Source: Glandiceps talaboti (lineage: Eukaryota; Hemichordata; Enteropneusta; Spengelidae). From it: a stretch of DNA of 64,000 nucleotides. Numbering within the stretch: position 1 is the first letter of the stretch; every line of letters starts with the position of its first letter. The translations under genes were made by a program, and so were the position numbers. Below are positions 1-11,114 of the stretch, in pieces. The stretch spans positions 1,880,001 through 1,944,000 of the forward strand of contig NC_135565.1 in NCBI RefSeq assembly GCF_964340395.1. The letters are read 5' to 3'. The notes beneath the pieces were generated by a model. That model made no database searches, was not told the origin of the DNA, and saw only the letters and a list, made by a program, of their open reading frames with translations.

Positions 1-796
1 CTTAAAAAGTACTTGGTCACTGAGTCTGAAACTTGGTGAGATGTGACCATGACCACGCCCTTAGCAACAATCAAATGCCAGTATATCTTGGTCAAATAAC
101 AACATCATCTGGTAGGCAAATGAGTAAACATTCAAAAAATGTATGCAAATACCCTAGCAACCATGACCACGCCCATAGCAACAGCCAAACGGTCGTGTAT
201 TTCACAAAGATATTACAACAGGGATTAATAGACAATTGAATAAACATTCAAAAAATGTATGTAAATTTGCCTAGCAACAAGACCACGCCCATAGCAACAG
301 CCAAATAATCACATATATTGCAAAGATAACAGGAATGGAAAGACAAATGAATAAACATTCAAAAAATGTATGCAAATGTGCCTAGCAACAAGACCACACC
401 CATAGCAACAGCCAAATGATCACATATATTGCAAAGATAACAACGGTGATTAATAGATAATTGAATAAACATTCAAAAAATGTATGTAAATATGCCTAGC
501 AACAAGACCACGCCATAGCAACAGCCAAATAATCATGTATATTGCAAAGATGATATCAGGAATTCATACACAAGTGAAGAAAAACATACAAAAATGTATG
601 CAAATATATCTAACAACATGACCACGCCCATAGCAACAGCCAAATGATAGCATATATCGTAAAGATAGCAACATGGTTGGATAGGCAACTGAATAATCAT
701 TCAACAAATGACCACTTATTGTTAGCATGGACTACCATATGGATAAACATTTTAGAAACTGTACAGTTGTGCTACAACGCCATTGGCGGTATTTTA
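1..796 (+). mobile_element. Right-hand part of the TTAGCACAACTG repeat family, subunit array
   Basis: About six imperfect subunits of roughly 110-120 bp share the core 'cctagcaacaagaccacgcc' followed by 'catagcaacagccaaatgat', 'attgcaaagataacaac' and 'aaacattcaaaaaatgtatg'. The block ends in 'gttgtgctacaacgccattgg', the same right end seen at 10613-10640, 40475-40505 and 57705-57730. The left part lies outside the window. No protein-coding capacity is visible, so this looks like a non-autonomous interspersed element whose right half is itself a short tandem array. Confidence 0.65.
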
Positions 797-1082
797 TTAC
801 TAGTTCTGCTACATCAAAACAGAAAATGATAATAATGACCAAAATGTCACTTTTTACATTTTGTCTCAACATAATCCCCTGTCAAGTGGTGTACTGCTTA
901 CAGAGTAAAATCAATCTATTAACACCTCACAGAAAAGAAAGTGTCCAGTTAATTTCCATTTCATAAAGTTACCTGACACATTTTGAAGGGAATATCAAAT
1001 TTCATGAAAACATTTTTTTGGGTGGACAATTACGATACATCACTTGTACATGTTTATGTTGTATTTATCTGTGATCAGCTTT
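797..1082. other. Spacer without a recognisable feature
   Basis: AT-rich sequence between the interspersed repeat and the 36-bp array. I see no gene, RNA or element end here. Confidence 0.4.
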
Positions 1083-3170
1083 AGTAAAATGGTGGAGTAG
1101 TCACACAGACTTGTACCTAGTAAAATGGTGGAGTAGTCACACAGACTTGTACCTAGTAAAATGGTGTAGTAGTCACATGGACGTGTACCTAGTAAAATGG
1201 TGGAGTAGTCACATGGACGTGTACCTAGTAAAATGGTGGAGTAGTCACATGGACGTGTACCTAGTAAAATGGTGGAGTAATCACATGGACGTGTACCTAG
1301 TAAAATGGTGGAGTAGTCACATGGACGTGTACCTAGTAAAATGGTGGAGTAGTAACATGGCTGTGTACCTAGTAAAATGGTGGAGTAGTCACATGGACGT
1401 GTACCTAGTAAAATGGTGGAGTAGTCACATGGACGTGTACCTAGTAAATTGGTGGAGTAGTCACATGGACGTGTACCTAGTAAATTGGTGGAGTAGTCAC
1501 ATGGACGTGTACCTAGTAAAATGGTGGAGTAGTCACATGGACGTGTACCTAGTAAAATGGTGGAGTAGTCACATGGACGTGTACCTAGTAAAATGGTGGA
1601 GTAGTCACATGGACGTGTACCTAGTAAAATGGTGGAGTAGTCACATGGACGTGTACCTAGTAAAATGGTGGAGTAGTCACATGGACGTGTACCTAGTAAA
1701 ATGGTGGAGTAGTAACATGGCTGTGTACCTAGTAAATTGGTGGAGTAGTCACATGGCTGTGTACCTAGTAAAATGGTGGAGTAGTCACATGGACGTGTAC
1801 CTAGTAAAATGGTGGAGTAGTCACATGGACGTGTACCTAGTAAAATGGTGGAGTAGTCACATGGACGTGTACCTAGTAAAATGGTGGAGTAGTTACATGG
1901 ACGTGTACCTAGTAAATTGGTGGAGTAGTCACATGGACGTGTACCTAGTAAATTGGTGGAGTAGTCACATGGCTGTGTACCTAGTAAATTGGTGGAGTAG
2001 TCACATGGACGTGTACCTAGTAAATTGGTGGAGTAGTCACATGGACGTGTACCTAGTAAAATGGTGGAGTAGTAACATGGCTGTGTACCTAGTAAATTGG
2101 TGGAGTAGTCACATGGACGTGTACCTAGTAAAATGGTGGAGTAGTCACATGGACGTGTATCTAGTAAAATGGTGGAGTAGTCACATGGCTGTGTACCTAG
2201 TAAAATGGTGGAGTAGTCACATGGACGTGTACCTAGTAAAATGGTGGAGTAGTCACATGGCTGTGTACCTAGTAAATTGGTGGAGTAGTCACATGGACGT
2301 GTACCTAGTAAAATGGTGGAGTAGTCACATGGACGTGTACCTAGTAAAATGGTGGAGTAGTCACATGGCTGTGTACCTAGTAAATTGGTGGAGTAGTCAC
2401 ATGGACGTGTACCTAGTAAAATGGTGGAGTAGTCACATGGCTGTGTACCTAGTAAATTGGTGGAGTAGTCACATGGACGTGTACCTAGTAAAATGGTGGA
2501 GTAGTCACATGGACGTGTACCTAGTAAAATGGTGGAGATGTCACATGGATGTGTACCTAGTAAAATGGTGGAGTAGTCACATGGACGTGTACCTAGTAAA
2601 ATGGTGGAGTAGTCACATGGACGTGTACCTAGTAAAATGGTGGAGTAGTCACATGGACGTGTACCTAGTAAAATGGTGGAGTAGTCACATGGACGTGTAC
2701 CTAGTAAAATGGTGGAGTAGTAACATGGCTGTGTACCTAGTAAAATGGTGGAGTAGTCACATGGACGTGTACCTAGTAAAATGGTGGAGTAGTCACATGG
2801 ACGTGTACCTAGTAAAATGGTGGAGTAGTCACATGGACGTGTACCTAGTAAAATGGTGGAGTAGTCACATGGACGTGTACCTAGTAAAATGGTGGAGTAG
2901 TCACATGGACGTGTACCTAGTAAATTGGTGGAGTAGTCACATGGACGTGTACCTAGTAAAATGGTGGAGTAGTTACATGGACGTGTACCTAGTAAAATGG
3001 TGGAGTAGTCACATGGACGTGTACCTAGTAAAATGGTGGAGTAGTCACATGGAGGTGTACCTAGTAAATTGGTGGAGTAGTCACATGGACGTGTACCTAG
3101 TAAATTGGTGGAGTAGTCACATGGACGTGTACCTAGTAAAATGGTGGAGTAGTCACATGGACGTGTACCT
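1083..3170. repeat. 36-bp minisatellite, about 58 copies
   Basis: Tandem units of 36 bp contain 'gtacctagtaaaatggtgg' then 'agtagtcacatggac'. Variants are few (aaaatgg/aaattgg, cacatggac/aacatggct) and are interspersed. Because 36 is a multiple of 3 and the unit lacks stops in one frame on each strand, it produces long repetitive ORFs on both strands (about 700 codons each). These have no start context, no domain and no splice support, and I do not call them genes. Confidence 0.95.
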
Positions 3171-3254
3171 ACTGTCAACAGGCTCTAACTCATTTTAGCC
3201 TTTCTTAATAGTGGAAACAGGTTTTGCAGCAAAGTAAATCATACTAAAAGTGCC

Positions 3255-3450
3255 AATGACATTGTAGCACAACTGCTGAGGCTAAACTTTTAATTTTCTC
3301 CTGTTCTTGTTGCTAGGCATATGTACATAAAAGCTTTTTTCCACATTCCAACCCATCCAAGGTGTTATATCTGCAATAATCCGCTATCATTTGACTGCTG
3401 CTAAGGGTGTGGTCATGGTTGCTAGGGTCACACTTATGTAAGTATGACAC
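3255..3450 (-). mobile_element. Reverse-oriented copy of the TTAGCACAACTG family (right part)
   Basis: It opens with 'attgtagcacaactg', the complement of the family's right end. It continues with 'ttgttgctaggcatatgtac' and 'gggtgtggtcatggttgctag', complements of the CCTAGCAACA-GACCACACCC subunit core. The copy is diverged and truncated. Confidence 0.6.
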
Positions 3451-3944
3451 ATTCACAATTACAGACCAACACTTTTAGAATCATAACCAATTTCATCCCT
3501 GGGTAGTTTGAGAGGTTAAGTTCAATACCAAATCACTTGCATCATCCACAAGACAGACAGATGTACAGACACACTTTACCATCAACCATTGACTGGTTCA
3601 CTTTGTGCTAGAACTTAGAGAATGTTTCCAAGCAACCTCAAGGAGGGACAATTCAAGTGCCACTAACATTCACTTGTTACATTATGTTAAATACCTCATA
3701 TAAATTTTCATGATTTAATGAGATCAATAAAACGATAACATTTCTGTACAACCATATCTGGCTAAATATTCATGAGAGAAATCTGAAAAAAGACAAGATT
3801 TTTTGTCCTAATTTTCATATCACTCATGGGATCATTGTGTAATTAATATCCAAGTGATCTGTACATTCCCAGAAACATCCCTGTGAACTTCAACCAAATC
3901 ATTTTGGAATTAAAGATTTTTGACCAGTGACATATTATACCAAT
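3451..3944. other. Non-coding spacer, possible decayed element
   Basis: There is no ORF of note. Phrases such as 'gggtagtttgagaggttaag' and 'acagacagatgtacagacac' near 3500-3570 resemble degraded left-hand modules of the interspersed family. I see nothing else. Confidence 0.3.
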
Positions 3945-3999
3945 GGCGTTGTAGCACAACTGTACAGGTTTTTTTACGGAAGGTTATATATTAGGGGTG

Positions 4000-4055
<56 letters not shown>

Positions 4056-4130
4056 CACCATTTCCAAAAAAATGGCTGCATCAATTCGAACGAAATTTAG
4101 TAGACATGTTCCATAGTTTTGCAGTTGTCT
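3945..4130 (-). mobile_element. Reverse-oriented family copy with TG microsatellite
   Basis: It begins 'accaatggcgttgtagcaca' (complement of the right end) and contains a TG run at about 4005-4053. It then has 'caattcgaacgaaatttagt', the complement of the segment at about 10105-10130 in the long copy at 9264-10640. This shows the copy is reversed and internally deleted. Confidence 0.6.
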
Positions 4131-4589
4131 TCACTAGTGGCAATTAATGTAGGGAGAGTTATTTTTGTGTTTCCCTTTCATCTGCAGACAGAATTGGCTG
4201 GACAAACATGAAAAACAGATAACACGGGAAGGGGGTACTTAAATGATGGGCGCTGACCAGAATCAATTTTCTTTTTTTTTGGACTTTAAAACTCTTTCTA
4301 CGGTGAGTGCTATGCTACAATGTTCTATAAAGCTTCACATTACATGTTGTGGTTGGCCAGGAGATCACTAACAGCAATGGGCAAATAACAATCAATGAGA
4401 AAAAATAACTTATTGCATATGTTCTGTTGTATTCCAACAATTGTCTGTAGGAACGACAATCTCAAAACTTTACCCTTACGGAAGGCATTCAGTTTAAATC
4501 TGGTTAAAAATGTTTTCCCATATGCTGATCCTAGGTATAGGTGTTCATTTGCTGAATTATTATCCATACATTCATTTGTCTATTTATCC

Positions 4590-4790
4590 ATTATCTTTGC
4601 AATATATGTGATCACTAGGCTGTTGCTATGGGTGTGGCCTTGTTGCTATGCACATCTGCATACTTTTTTTGAATGTCTGTTATCTTTGCAAAATATGTGA
4701 TCATTTGGCTGTTGCTATGGGCGTAGTCATGTTGCTAGGCATATTTTCATACATTTTTTTGAATGAGTACATGCAGGAAATTTAACCTGC
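4590..4790 (-). mobile_element. Reverse-oriented subunits of the TTAGCACAACTG family
   Basis: Two subunits contain 'gtgatcactaggctgttgct', 'atgggtgtggccttgttgct' and later 'ttgctatgggcgtagtcatg', complements of the family core. The sequence between 4131 and 4589 shows no feature I can support. Confidence 0.6.
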
Positions 4791-4988
4791 CAAACACAGT
4801 ATGATCATGGAGGTCTTGACTATTTGTCTTTCCCCATAAAAGGTGACTTCTTATTCTTTGTACAAATTGTTTTTTTTGAATGCCTAAGGATTGTGCATTT
4901 ATATGAACCTGTTTTAATCATAGTGTCTAAGATTTAATTCAGCTGTGCTAAAAACAGGCGTAGGTTGCCAAGCAACCTTAAACAGATG

Positions 4989-5526
4989 TAGTCTTGCTGC
5001 TAGACGTTCGGGCTTTCTTTCGATGCTATAACTATAAGCGAACGAAGTTCGCATGTGAGGGCCTGCCCGAACAGTCTAGCGAATGTCATTTTCAGACCGG
5101 ATATTCCATTGAGATTACATTGAGCGGTGGGTTGGGCCATCTATGCATACATATACTTTAATATATTCAATAACCTATGACCTCGGGGAATCTCTGCATG
5201 CAAGTGTTGACAAACACATTTACGTCATTACTATGGCTTATCGGTTTATGGTAATTGTGATTTTAATGAGTGTGTAGACGTTGTCATTCACACATTTCAG
5301 TTAACGCATTGGTGGTTATTTATACAAGCCCCTCCTTAAGATGAATATGCATGAAAATTTAGCTATTGTCCTCTGTTTGTGCTTGTCGCTAATACGGTTC
5401 TCTGATTGGCAGTTATTTATATCCTGATGACATTTGCTAGACCTCGGATGTTCCATCCTCGATAGCGTTGTTCGGCTGTGTGTCGTATTTTATCGGAAGA
5501 ACATCCGAGGGCTAGCTGATAGACTA
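4989..5526. mobile_element. Non-autonomous inverted-repeat DNA transposon with 9-bp direct flanks
   Basis: The left end reads TAGTCTTGCTGCTAGAC and the right end is its imperfect complement (GGCTAGCTGATAGACTA). Immediately outside both ends is the same 9-mer AAACAGATG (4980-4988 and 5527-5535), as expected of a target-site duplication. Inside are two further hairpins: 4998-5081 (GTTCGGGC/GCCCGAAC) and about 5440-5516 (CCTCGGATGTTC/GAACATCCGAGG). There is no transposase ORF. The 8-9 bp duplication would suit a hAT or Mutator-like element, but the superfamily is not assigned. A 161-bp relative lies at 23777-23937. Confidence 0.75.
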
Positions 5527-5709
5527 AAACAGATGTTAATCTTTACGCCACTGACACAAATATGTGAAGTAGCCCATAAAGATTTAATGATTGCATTGCA
5601 TCAATAAAACAAGAAAATTTCATTTCCAGGCTGAAGTCAAATCATTTTGTAATACAACAAATCACATTTCTAAATGTAAAATGCACATTTCTGATGTGAT
5701 CATTTTCAT

Positions 5710-5881
5710 TTGAATAATTCCCCAACTAGACACCCAAGGTAATGGACCCACCAAATATCATGGTAATCGGTTCAGCGGTTTTTGACTTTTAAGTTGTTTA
5801 CACACACGCACACACACAGAGACAAACAGACAGACAGGCGCTGCCTATAGCACTACTGAACCTCAGTTCAGTTGTGCTAAA
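5710..5881 (-). mobile_element. Reverse left-end module of the TTAGCACAACTG family
   Basis: Reading right to left, the left end TTAGCACAACTGAAC (complement at 5864-5880) is followed by 'tatagg', a short CA/TG-rich stretch, and the complement of 'aaaaaccactggaccgattg'. It ends before the right-hand subunits, so it is a truncated copy. Confidence 0.65.
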
Positions 5882-5889
5882 AAGCACAT

Positions 5890-6076
5890 TTTTTTACCCA
5901 AATCACAGACCTGTGACGCAATCATTTTACATTGAACAATTTTCCAACTAGACAACACAAGTAATGCCCCCCAACCAAGTCATCCACACACACACACACA
6001 CACACACACATGGACAGACACTGCACCATGATGCCTATCGCACTACTGACCTTTATCAGTTCAGTTGTGCTAATAA
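5890..6076 (-). mobile_element. Second reverse left-end module, with CA microsatellite
   Basis: The complement of the left end (GTTCAGTTGTGCTAA) lies at 6060-6074, with a CA run at about 5986-6010. It directly follows the copy at 5710-5881 in the same orientation. Confidence 0.6.
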
Positions 6077-6189
6077 AATGAGTTTTAAAATGTAATAATT
6101 TCATTGGTAAATTGTGATCACTTGTATTTTCCTTGGCTGAACAATCAACAAGAAAAATATTGGGAATAACATCTAAATAAGCCAATAGA

Positions 6190-6938
6190 TATACTTACAA
6201 CGAGTAGTTATAATCAATAAATCAATACAGCTATCAATAAGTCAATGCATATATACTTACAAAAGTAACATGGTTTTAATTAGTAGACTGACTGTTACTG
6301 TTACTATTCTTAGTGTCAAAATAAAGAGGCACCAAAGTATGAAAAATTGTCCTTTTGCTGAAACTGGTGTGCCAAAATAATTGTGTTCACAGTATAAGAT
6401 TATATTGTAATGATTATTTACAACTGCCAACATCATCATCAAAGCATCAATTGGTGAATGGAACTTGTTACAAACTGAGAAAGTATGTGCATTTCCAGGG
6501 TAACCTCAAATTTGTTTGTGAATGTGAACTACATTTGTACTAGTATTTTGTAAAGAGACCATACAACTTTTCTTATCAAATGATCGAATGTAATACTTAT
6601 TTCTCTCTATATCCAACATGCTTTGCCAAGTGCTATTGTTCTACTTCAGTTCTTTACTTTCCATTTGTAACAAGTTCTGCTTGTCAATGCTTGACTGTCT
6701 TTGGTTGTATTTCTAAAGTTTACTGAAAAGATATACAAACAAATGTCTATGATAGCAGAACAATACATTGTATATGATAGCAGAACAATACATTGTATAT
6801 GATAGCATAACAATACATTGTCTATGATAGCATAACAATACATTGTCTATGATAGCAAAACAATACAGTGTCTGGAACCCATTACTCTCCAAATCATCAT
6901 TCTATTGCTACCTGAGTAGACTTCAAATCAATTGTGAA
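6190..6938. other. Region downstream of CNOT11, with a short tandem repeat
   Basis: This is presumably the 3' UTR and flank of the minus-strand CNOT11 gene. At about 6745-6868 there are five imperfect copies of a 26-bp unit containing 'tatgatagcagaacaatac'. I could not settle on a polyadenylation signal. Confidence 0.4.
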
Positions 6939-8258
6939 TTATTTAACTTTTAAAGATTCTCCTGTATCCAATGTCTTGAGTAGTCTAAATAACCCTGCTG
7001 CTTCTCTAATATGACTGAATTCAATACAGAATGCTTGTACCTCAATGAACAGATCCTGCACATTAATTATCTTGTTTCTAATTAGAGACTGTAGGAAGAC
7101 ACAGACTAGTCGCACCAATCTATTCTGCATGTACTTGTCCTTGATTGTTTCACAGGTGGAAATACAGTTTGATATATACAGATGTATAAATTCAGTTGGT
7201 AGATCAACAGCCGTGGTGAGTCTGTTAACAACTTCCATGGAGTGTAGAGACATTTCCATATTAACCAGTACAGAGAAGTACTCTGTAATTTGGTTGGATT
7301 GCATTAGTTTTAGTAATACTTCAATTGCAACTAGTGGGTTGTTCTCAACCAAATCTGGCAATTTAGCTGGTGTCAGTCCAATATGGTAGACCAATTTGGG
7401 ATCTTTCTCCAACTCACTCAAGACTTGTTGTTGATGAGGCAAAACTAAGGGACCTTTGAAAGCCTTTGCCATCAGTCGTTTCACTTCCAACCCAGCGCTG
7501 TTTGTGATACACATTGTGGTATCCCAGGAAATCAAATGATCAATCTCTTGTGGATTCAGCCATGCTAGTTCATCTTCACATACATGTAGTGGGGGTGCTA
7601 ATCTGATGAACTGAGGTCGTATGTTATTCTCCATGGGTGGTTTAGGGCCACTGACCAATGCTTCCAATACTTGGCTACCAGAGGCTTCATCACACACGGC
7701 ACTGGAGTCGAGATCAGCATCGCTGATCATAGATGGAAGGGCGGCTTTGGTTTGGAGGGGCATTTCTGATTGTCTCTCTGCTAGCGACATTTGTAAACCG
7801 GTCACATCTATAGCACTTGCATTGCCAATATCAGCAGCACATATTTGGCGTGGTGTCTTCTTGAACAGCTCCCTCGGTGGGCTTGTGATAAGCTGAGATA
7901 GTAGATGCTTCTCTGATTTTGACATATTAGGAAGAGACCCAAGAAATGGACTGGTTCGCTCATCTTCTGAGGGATGACTTAATAAATGTGCAAATACAGG
8001 AGCAAATGGGTTAGAACCGACAGGTTCAGAACGGTACATATCCCATAGTAAGAAAACTGCCGTCAATCGTTGTGCAGGCGTCGGTAACAAATCTGGATTT
8101 TGTAGCATAATTAAAATGGCCATTCCAGTTGAGAAGTGTTCTGGTTTGTTGATAGCATGGTGAAATCCTTGTGAGATAGTTTCAAATGACGTACCAGTAA
8201 CTGTATCTTCAGATAAGATGTTTAATAGTGTGACGAGGTCTTTCCGCGCCAACGCCAT
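6939..8258 (-). CDS. CNOT11: CCR4-NOT transcription complex subunit 11
   Basis: A 439-residue protein encoded without introns. The N-terminal region (about residues 1-130: '[15 protein letters not shown]', '[15 protein letters not shown]', '[11 protein letters not shown]') and the C-terminal half (about 210-435, with '[14 protein letters not shown]', '[17 protein letters not shown]', '[16 protein letters not shown]') match the CNOT11/C2orf29 family; the latter corresponds to the DUF2363 region. In animals CNOT11 pairs with CNOT10 and docks on the N-terminal part of CNOT1 in the cytoplasmic deadenylase complex. I take ATG 8258 as the start: it has A at -3 and G at +4. The frame extends four codons upstream only to a TTG. 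The protein is somewhat shorter than the roughly 510-residue human one, mainly because it lacks the low-complexity N-terminus. The gene is divergent from the DCDC1-like gene. The single-exon structure is unusual compared with the multi-exon vertebrate gene. Confidence 0.93.
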   Translation of the reverse strand: MALARKDLVTLLNILSEDTVTGTSFETISQGFHHAINKPEHFSTGMAILIMLQNPDLLPTPAQRLTAVFLLWDMYRSEPVGSNPFAPVFAHLLSHPSEDERTSPFLGSLPNMSKSEKHLLSQLITSPPRELFKKTPRQICAADIGNASAIDVTGLQMSLAERQSEMPLQTKAALPSMISDADLDSSAVCDEASGSQVLEALVSGPKPPMENNIRPQFIRLAPPLHVCEDELAWLNPQEIDHLISWDTTMCITNSAGLEVKRLMAKAFKGPLVLPHQQQVLSELEKDPKLVYHIGLTPAKLPDLVENNPLVAIEVLLKLMQSNQITEYFSVLVNMEMSLHSMEVVNRLTTAVDLPTEFIHLYISNCISTCETIKDKYMQNRLVRLVCVFLQSLIRNKIINVQDLFIEVQAFCIEFSHIREAAGLFRLLKTLDTGESLKVK

Positions 8259-8439
8259 CTTGTCTACCAAAAAAGAAAGGCGATTTCCAGGGCGATTTCC
8301 GCTCTAGTTTAGCGCCCTCATCGATATGGTGAAAAAGGTTGACTGACTACATCACAAGCTGGCTAGTGTATCCGTGACGTCATCTCCTAGGTGACATAGC
8401 TGACAATAATGGCGGTGATAGTTAGCTTGTGAGTGTAAA
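8259..8439. promoter_or_regulatory. Putative bidirectional promoter between CNOT11 and the DCDC1-like gene
   Basis: The interval between the CNOT11 start codon and the inferred first exon of the DCDC1-like gene is CpG-richer than its surroundings. It contains a perfect palindromic cAMP-response element TGACGTCA (8375-8382) and ATGGCGG (8409-8415), which resembles a YY1 core. I see no convincing TATA box. The head-to-head layout and short gap argue for a shared promoter. This is inference without transcript data. Confidence 0.5.
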
Positions 8440-8604
8440 TAATTCACACGGTGCCAGTTTTTGGCAATATCGCTGGAATTACAGAACATTTCAACAGAGA
8501 AATAGTGAGGCAAGTCTACCGAATTTCTACAGGAGCCAAGATTGGGAGGCATTTTCTTTGGGAGACCAGAGAAACTGAGAACAACTTTCGTCGTGTACGT
8601 TCAG
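8440..8604 (+). other. DCDC1: Inferred non-coding first exon (5' UTR) of the DCDC1-like gene
   Basis: A strong splice donor, CAG|GTGAGT, occurs at 8602-8610, directly after the CpG-richer promoter area on the strand opposite CNOT11. Joining 8604 to the acceptor at 17967 gives a continuous frame to the ATG at 17986, with an in-frame TGA at 8576-8578. That would fix 17986 as the first possible start. The left boundary is a guess. Evidence is donor quality plus context only. Confidence 0.45.
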
Positions 8605-9263
8605 GTGAGTACTACTAGTAGCACCGTACCGCTGTAACGCCGTTAGTGGTGGATCGATTGCAACGCTTGTCATTTGTAACTAAACAATGAACGTTGTATG
8701 TTTACTTGTGTTTTTTATGAACGGTTTCCTAAACCCAGTCTTTGACTTATCCTCAAAGTGCCAAACCACTCTGTTCCACACCCAGACCAAGAATTTAATA
8801 AGAAAGTCCTGCAGTCACAGAGACAACGTAAAGCATGTAAACAGTAAACTTCAGTGCATACCATGGTCTATCTGGTTACGGTTATAACTTGTAATTGTAT
8901 GAATGTTCCCCGAGCAGTTAAAAAATTAACCCTGGAGGCACTTAAAACTTGTCATCAATAAGATGAACTTTTATTACGATCATAAAACAGTGCTAACTTC
9001 CAGTACGATGCCAGGAACGAAAAATTTTTGAATGGCGAAATATTACACTATCTTGCGTGTCTAAGGATAGTTTTGGACAACAATGACTACGTTAGATACA
9101 GAGTGTAATGGTGCTGAAGTCAGACATACATACATGGTTAGCATTTTACTACCACTAATATTAATAAATAGTTTCGCTGGACAATAAGTGATCATCAAGA
9201 GAAGTGGAAATTTTCAAATCTAAACTAGATAATTTAAAATATATTTAAAAACAAATATGTTTT
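8605..9263. other. Intron sequence, nothing recognised
   Basis: This is the proximal part of the inferred 9.4 kb first intron. A short ORF at 8687-8887 has no recognisable similarity and is treated as chance. No repeats stand out. Confidence 0.4.
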
Positions 9264-10640
9264 TAGCACAACTGAACTTCTTAAATTCAGTAGTGTTATA
9301 GGCATGGCAAAGTGTCTGTCTGTGTGGATGCATGTGTGTGTGTGTGTGTAAACAACTTAAACTGAAAAACCATCGGACCGATTGCCATGATATTTGGTGG
9401 GTACATTACCTAGGGTGTCTAGTCTGGAAATAGTTCAAATCAAAATGATCTTACCACCGATGTATGATTTGGGTCAAAAAATGTTAATTAAAAAACTATT
9501 GGGCAGATTGGTCTGAAATTTGGTGGGAACGGTCTTAGGGGTGTTTGCATTAAGAATTGTTCATGACATGATGATCCCATCAGTGATTTGCAAATTAGGT
9601 ATTAAAATGTGTCTTTTTGGTCAAAAATCTTTAATTCCAAAACTACTGAACATATTAGCCAGAAATTTGGTTTGAATGTTCTTCAGGGTGTTTACATGTA
9701 TAGTAAGAAATGTTCATGACATGATGATCCAATCAGTGATATGCAAATTAGGGCTAAAAATGTGTCTTTTTTGTCAAAAATCTATAGTTCCAAAAAAATT
9801 GAGTAGATTGGGTTAAAATTTAAAATTTCCTGACCAGAAACATTTTTATCTTTGTTGTGGCCTATAGAAAATATGCCAATATCTTATCAAAACTAAACGC
9901 TACATCGATAATATTTTCAGGACAGATGCGCTTACACATGTAGGTATCGCAAATATATGTACCAAATTATATTGAATTTGAAGCATGCATTCTTGAGATA
10001 TAGCCTAATTACCGAAAACTATTGATTACACAAATTGCTCATTAATATTCTTGGAGTGTTTAACAAAACCTAATCAGTTCTTGCCTAATATTACCCTACG
10101 GAACACGTCTACCAAATTTCATTCGAATTGATCCAGTCGTTTTTTTAGAAAATGGTTATACACACACAGACACACACATAGACTTTTCCACCCCTAATAC
10201 AAAACTTTCCTTACGAAATGTAAAAATATAATTTTGGTCAAAAACATATCTTGAAACTGCATGGTGAATGGGGTTGAAACATGGGGATGTTTCTGGAGGT
10301 GTTATTCTGCAGATATTGTTTAATTTTTTTGACACAATTGACCCGAGCAACCATGACTTCCCTTAGCAACAGTGAAATGATGATGCATATTACAAAGATA
10401 ACAACGGGGATGGGTAGGTAAGTGAATACAGATTTAAAACATGTATGCAAATATGCATAGCAACAAGACCACGCCCATAGTAACAGTTAAATGATGGTTT
10501 ATATTGCAAAGATGAAGAGTGGGAAGGGCAGGCAAGTTAATAAATTTAAAAGATTCAAAAATGTATGCAAATATGCCTAGCAACAAGACGACACCCATAG
10601 CAACAGCCAAATATAGTTGTGCTACAATGCCATTGGCGCT
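9264..10640 (+). mobile_element. Long copy of the TTAGCACAACTG interspersed family
   Basis: This copy defines the layout. The left end TAGCACAACTG (9264-9274) is followed by 'cagtagtgttataggcatgg', a short TG run, and 'aaacaacttaaactgaaaaa'. Three diverged paragraphs follow of the type 'gtcaaaaatctttaattcc', 'ttcatgacatgatgatccca' and 'cagtgatttgcaaattaggt'. A CA-rich patch comes next (10150-10180), then two or three CCTAGCAACA subunits, and the right end TAGTTGTGCTA (10614-10624) before 'caatgccattggcgctattt'. The ends form an 11-bp inverted repeat with one mismatch. No transposase is present. Confidence 0.7.
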
Positions 10641-11114
10641 ATTTTAGTTTTCATTTTAGAAAAGAAAAGACGAGGTGAAGGTTAGCTGTTAATGCCAGTA
10701 TGTGACAACTTGTCAGTATTGTGCACCATACCTTTCACATTAAAATGTCCACATGTGTGTAATACTAATAATATCTATCATTTACATGTCATAATACAGT
10801 TCTAGCTATATGTTTGCAGTCAGTTGCTGTCACTGTTGTCAAGCTAAACACTTCCACAACATCCAATAAAAAGCACACACATGTAATTCTCATAGGTTTA
10901 TTTGATATCAAGTCTCGGCAAGTTTTATCTGAAGCCATAGCAACACTTGGCCCACGTAACCACTCAGTGGCTGTTTTTATTGACAATTAACTCAATAAGT
11001 TACTTAGTTTAAGTTACTCAAAGATACACATCTGTTTTACCCTGTTCACCTTTATTGAACTTTGGGTATAAATTAAACTGCAACTAATTTTGTATTGTAC
11101 AAGTACATGTTATA
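10641..11114. other. Intron sequence, nothing recognised
   Basis: Unique-looking sequence between the interspersed element and the next tandem array. A 65-codon minus ORF at 10789-10986 has no recognisable features. Confidence 0.35.

Noticed and set aside
1083-3170. Two ORFs of about 700 codons (plus and minus)
   Set aside because: They are translations of a 36-bp tandem repeat. They are open only because the period is a multiple of three, and they lack domains, splice signals and neighbours that would support a gene.
8352-8887. Short ORFs around the CNOT11 / DCDC1-like promoter (8352-8552 minus, 8687-8887 plus)
   Set aside because: They start from non-ATG codons or lack recognisable features. 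The first lies within the inferred promoter and UTR exon.
9264-10640. LTR retrotransposon or LINE
   Set aside because: No reverse transcriptase motifs, long direct repeats or poly-A tail. The ends are short inverted repeats instead.
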